Shown: piece by piece, positions 61,362-64,000 of the stretch
How the letters are laid out: each line of letters starts with the position of its first letter
Numbering within the stretch: position 1 is the stretch's first letter
DNA from: Rosenbergiella australiborealis
GTDB lineage: Bacteria; Pseudomonadota; Gammaproteobacteria; Enterobacterales; Enterobacteriaceae
Length of the DNA stretch: 64,000 nt
NCBI RefSeq assembly: GCF_018494035.1
Contig: NZ_JABBFO010000001.1
Coordinates: 248,001 to 312,000, forward strand
Reading direction: 5' to 3'
Translations under genes and position numbers: made by a program
Notes under the pieces: model-generated
The model's database searches: none
What the model was told of the DNA's origin: nothing
What the model saw: only the letters and a program-made list of their open reading frames with translations

Positions 61362-64000
61362 GTTGGTGGAAAAAGGGGCTTATCGGCCTACTCGTCGTCG
61401 TATTACTCTTAATCACAACGGTAGCCTGGTTAGTGGGCACCACGTCTGGCTTACATCTACTTTTTAAGGGGGCAAATCGTTGGGTCCCTGGTTTGCATAT
61501 TGCTGAGGTTCAAGGTGGTTGGCGTAATCTCCTTTTGCGTGATATTACCTACCAGATGCCGGGTGTTGCGGTAAGAAGTGGACAGTTTCATCTTGCCGTA
61601 AATACGTCATGTCTATGGCATTCGTCAGTGTGTGTTGATGATCTCGCGTTAAGTGATGTGAGTGTGGTGGTCGACACCAGTAAAATGACACCTTCTGCCC
61701 CCGTTAAACAAACCGAAAGTACGCCGTTAACGAATATTTCCACGCCTTACCCACTAACACTTCAACGACTCGCTTTGCAAAATATTAATGTGAAGGTTGA
61801 TGGTACAAGTATTGCTCTGGGAGAATTTAGTACAGGTATCACTTGGCAAAAACGGCAAATTACATTAGCTCCGACTCAGATCACTAATTTCCTGTTGGCG
61901 TTGCCAACGGTGACCCAAGTTGCAGTAGAAAAAGCGGCAGAAACGACACAAAAAGCGATAACCCAAACGCCTGAACAGGCTGCACAGCAAAAGAAAGCGG
62001 CCGACGAACAAGCCCGGATCGCCGCCCAACAACCGCCGCTGGGGGATACCTTACGAGCGCTATTTGCTAAGCCACTACTCAATTTACCCGCTGTGACTTT
62101 ACCAGTTGATGTCGATGTGCAGGGAATTACTGCCCATAATTTACAAGTTACAGGTGATACCAATTTAACCATTACTCAGCTTATGCTGAAAGCTAACGCT
62201 ATTAACAATCATATCGCGTTACAACAACTGCAAGTACAGGCGATTCAAGGGCAACTTCATGCGAGTGGCGACGTCAATTTGGCGGATAACTGGCCTGTGA
62301 ATCTGACCCTTAATAGCACCGTCAATGTCGATCCCATTAAGGGACAAAAGGTGAAGTTGCAGTTAAAAGGAAACATGAAACAGCAGGTTAACCTTGGTAT
62401 CAATCTATCGGGGCCAGTCAAAGCCCAGCTTGATGCTATGGCCCAACCTGCCACTATTGGGTTACCTTTCTCCTTAGCCGTTAATAGTCCGCGTATTCGT
62501 TGGCCCTTAACTGGGCCTGCTGAGATTCAAGTGGATAATCTTAATCTCAACACATCCGGTAAAGCATCAGATTATCAGATCCACCTGGCTTCCTATGTAA
62601 CAGGAACCAGTATTCCGCCTGCGCAAATTACGGTAAATGGTAAGGGTGATCTGGGGCAGTTTAATTTAGATCGATTACGTCTGGCAGTGTTACAGGGGAA
62701 TATCGACCTGACAGCCTTGGTTGATTGGAATAAAGCAATTAGCTGGCACAGTGATTTGACCTTAAATAATATCAATACTACCCGTCAATATCCGGATTGG
62801 CCTGCGAAATTGAACGGTGAAATAACCACGAAAGGCAGCTTATTTGGTGGAACGTGGCAAGTAAGTGTTCCGAAAATCGATATAAAAGGGAATGTTAAAC
62901 AGAGCCCCGTTAACATTGAAGGTAGCCTACAGGGGAATAGTTATATGCAGTGGAATGTCCCGCGACTGCTTGTGGCGTTGGGGCGTAATCACCTTGATAT
63001 TCAAGGTAAATTGAATGAGACATTAATGTTGGATGCGACGATTGATGCACCAGCATTAGACAATGCGTTGCCGGGACTCGGTGGTACGATTAAAGGCGTG
63101 GTGAAGGCAAGAGGAACGCTAAAACAGCCACAGCTCCAGGCCGACCTTCAGGGCCGAGCTTTGCGCTGGCAGCAACTACGCTTACAGTCATTGGCGTTGA
63201 CGGGGAATGTCACCTCGGCTGAGCAAATTTCCGGTAAGTTAATGTTAAATTTACAGAAATTTCAGCAAGACGGTATCGATATCAATCAGATCTTGCTGAA
63301 TGCTGGTGGTAACGAGCAAGCCCATCAATTAACGCTTAAGGTTACAGGAAAGCCTGTTGCTGGCGAATTAGCATTAACCGGACATTTCGATCGCCAGCAA
63401 CAGCGTTGGCAGGGAAGTTTATTGCGTAGTCAATTTACAACCCCTGTCGGTAATGTCACTCTCAGTCGTGCTGTGAGCTTAGATTATCAAAATAGTCGAC
63501 GCACTATTACCGTCGGGAGTCATTGTTGGTTAAACCCTAATGCAGAGATTTGTGTCCCTGAACCGATTGTTGCAGGGCCAGAGGGGCATGCACACTTACA
63601 GATTCGACGCTTCGATCTCGCAATGTTGAAGTCCTTTTTACCTGCGCAAACACAACTCTCTGGACGTTTTAGTGGTGATACCCGTGTAAACTGGACTGAG
63701 AAGGGCGGCTTGCCTGATGCTAACTTGAGCTTAATTGGCCAAGGGGTCGAAGTTCGTCAATATGTTCAAGGTAATACTCTGCCTATCGCGTTTGATCGAT
63801 TAGAGGTGAAAGCAGCATTGGTAAAAGGTAAAGCCCAATTACAATGGCTGATTAAGCTGGTGAACAATGGGCAATTGACCGGTAATGTACAGATTGCGGA
63901 TCCTGAAAATCGTCGATTACTCGGGGGAAATGTTAATATAGATAATCTTTCCCTAGCACTGCTTAATCCGGCATTGATGAAAGGGGAAAGTGTACAAGGT
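61358..64000 (+). CDS. tamB: Translocation and assembly module subunit TamB, 5' part
   Basis: ATG 61358 overlaps the tamA stop. The frame is open to the window end (881 codons visible of about 1,260 expected). An N-terminal signal anchor ([21 protein letters not shown]) holds it in the inner membrane. The rest is a long beta-rich periplasmic taco-shaped repeat region (AsmA/VPS13-like) that bridges to TamA. A helical Gln/Ala-rich insert lies at about 188-228 ([24 protein letters not shown]). Confidence 0.97.
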   Translation, partial: MSWWKKGLIGLLVVVLLLITTVAWLVGTTSGLHLLFKGANRWVPGLHIAEVQGGWRNLLLRDITYQMPGVAVRSGQFHLAVNTSCLWHSSVCVDDLALSDVSVVVDTSKMTPSAPVKQTESTPLTNISTPYPLTLQRLALQNINVKVDGTSIALGEFSTGITWQKRQITLAPTQITNFLLALPTVTQVAVEKAAETTQKAITQTPEQAAQQKKAADEQARIAAQQPPLGDTLRALFAKPLLNLPAVTLPVDVDVQGITAHNLQVTGDTNLTITQLMLKANAINNHIALQQLQVQAIQGQLHASGDVNLADNWPVNLTLNSTVNVDPIKGQKVKLQLKGNMKQQVNLGINLSGPVKAQLDAMAQPATIGLPFSLAVNSPRIRWPLTGPAEIQVDNLNLNTSGKASDYQIHLASYVTGTSIPPAQITVNGKGDLGQFNLDRLRLAVLQGNIDLTALVDWNKAISWHSDLTLNNINTTRQYPDWPAKLNGEITTKGSLFGGTWQVSVPKIDIKGNVKQSPVNIEGSLQGNSYMQWNVPRLLVALGRNHLDIQGKLNETLMLDATIDAPALDNALPGLGGTIKGVVKARGTLKQPQLQADLQGRALRWQQLRLQSLALTGNVTSAEQISGKLMLNLQKFQQDGIDINQILLNAGGNEQAHQLTLKVTGKPVAGELALTGHFDRQQQRWQGSLLRSQFTTPVGNVTLSRAVSLDYQNSRRTITVGSHCWLNPNAEICVPEPIVAGPEGHAHLQIRRFDLAMLKSFLPAQTQLSGRFSGDTRVNWTEKGGLPDANLSLIGQGVEVRQYVQGNTLPIAFDRLEVKAALVKGKAQLQWLIKLVNNGQLTGNVQIADPENRRLLGGNVNIDNLSLALLNPALMKGESVQG

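Overview
The window is a bacterial chromosome segment with two parts. Positions 1 to about 15,480 are the integrase-proximal end of an integrating conjugative element (ICE) of the SPI-7/PAPI-1 type, inserted at the 3' end of a tRNA-Phe gene. Positions 15,500 to 64,000 are the conserved core of an enterobacterium. Core gene order (dsbD, aspA, fxsA, groESL, yjeI, epmB/efp, ecn, epmA, mscM, psd, rsgA, orn, tRNA-Gly, nnr, tsaE, amiB, mutL, miaA, hfq, hflXKC, yjeT, purA, nsrR-like, rnr, rlmB, then rpsF-priB-rpsR-rplI, oapA, fklB, cysQ, ytfK, ytfL, tamAB) and protein similarity place the host in Enterobacterales. The AT-leaning base composition and the lack of dcuA, cutA, queG and msrA at their usual places suggest something like Erwiniaceae, but I cannot name a genus.

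ICE part. It begins inside a TraG-type conjugation membrane protein and runs through an AT-rich lipoprotein/membrane-protein pair, a long gene-free structured stretch, a phage-integrase-domain protein, an ArdC antirestriction protein, a DUF1281 protein and a small orphan methylase-like protein. Next is an AT-rich defence-type cargo islet: a CBASS cyclase plus a SLATT effector, both broken, and a phospholipase-D-fold protein. The end holds a truncated UvrD-like helicase, a TraI-domain protein that has lost the usual metal-binding motifs, and the tyrosine integrase next to tRNA-Phe. Two about 178-bp copies of a three-hairpin element (2132-2308, 4327-4504), a branched RNA-like structure (2747-2833) and four leaders with interleaved hairpins ending in T-runs (before 4612, 4926, 6089 and 7140) are the most unusual non-coding signals. 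They sit with antirestriction and methylase genes, as expected of a conjugative leading region, so single-strand promoters or attenuators are plausible readings.

Core part. The genes form known functional groups. These are EF-P with its two beta-lysylation enzymes (epmA, epmB), the tsaE-amiB-mutL-miaA-hfq-hflX-hflK-hflC supercluster, the ribosome/RNA maintenance set (rsgA, orn, rnr, rlmB), the rpsF operon with its S6:S18 leader, and the TamAB outer-membrane biogenesis pair. A putrescine aminotransferase with a convergent polyamine-type permease and an Ivy lysozyme inhibitor lie between rlmB and rpsF. The gene between purA and rnr is in the nsrR position and aligns with NsrR, but it has lost one of the three cluster cysteines and most of the DNA-binding motif.
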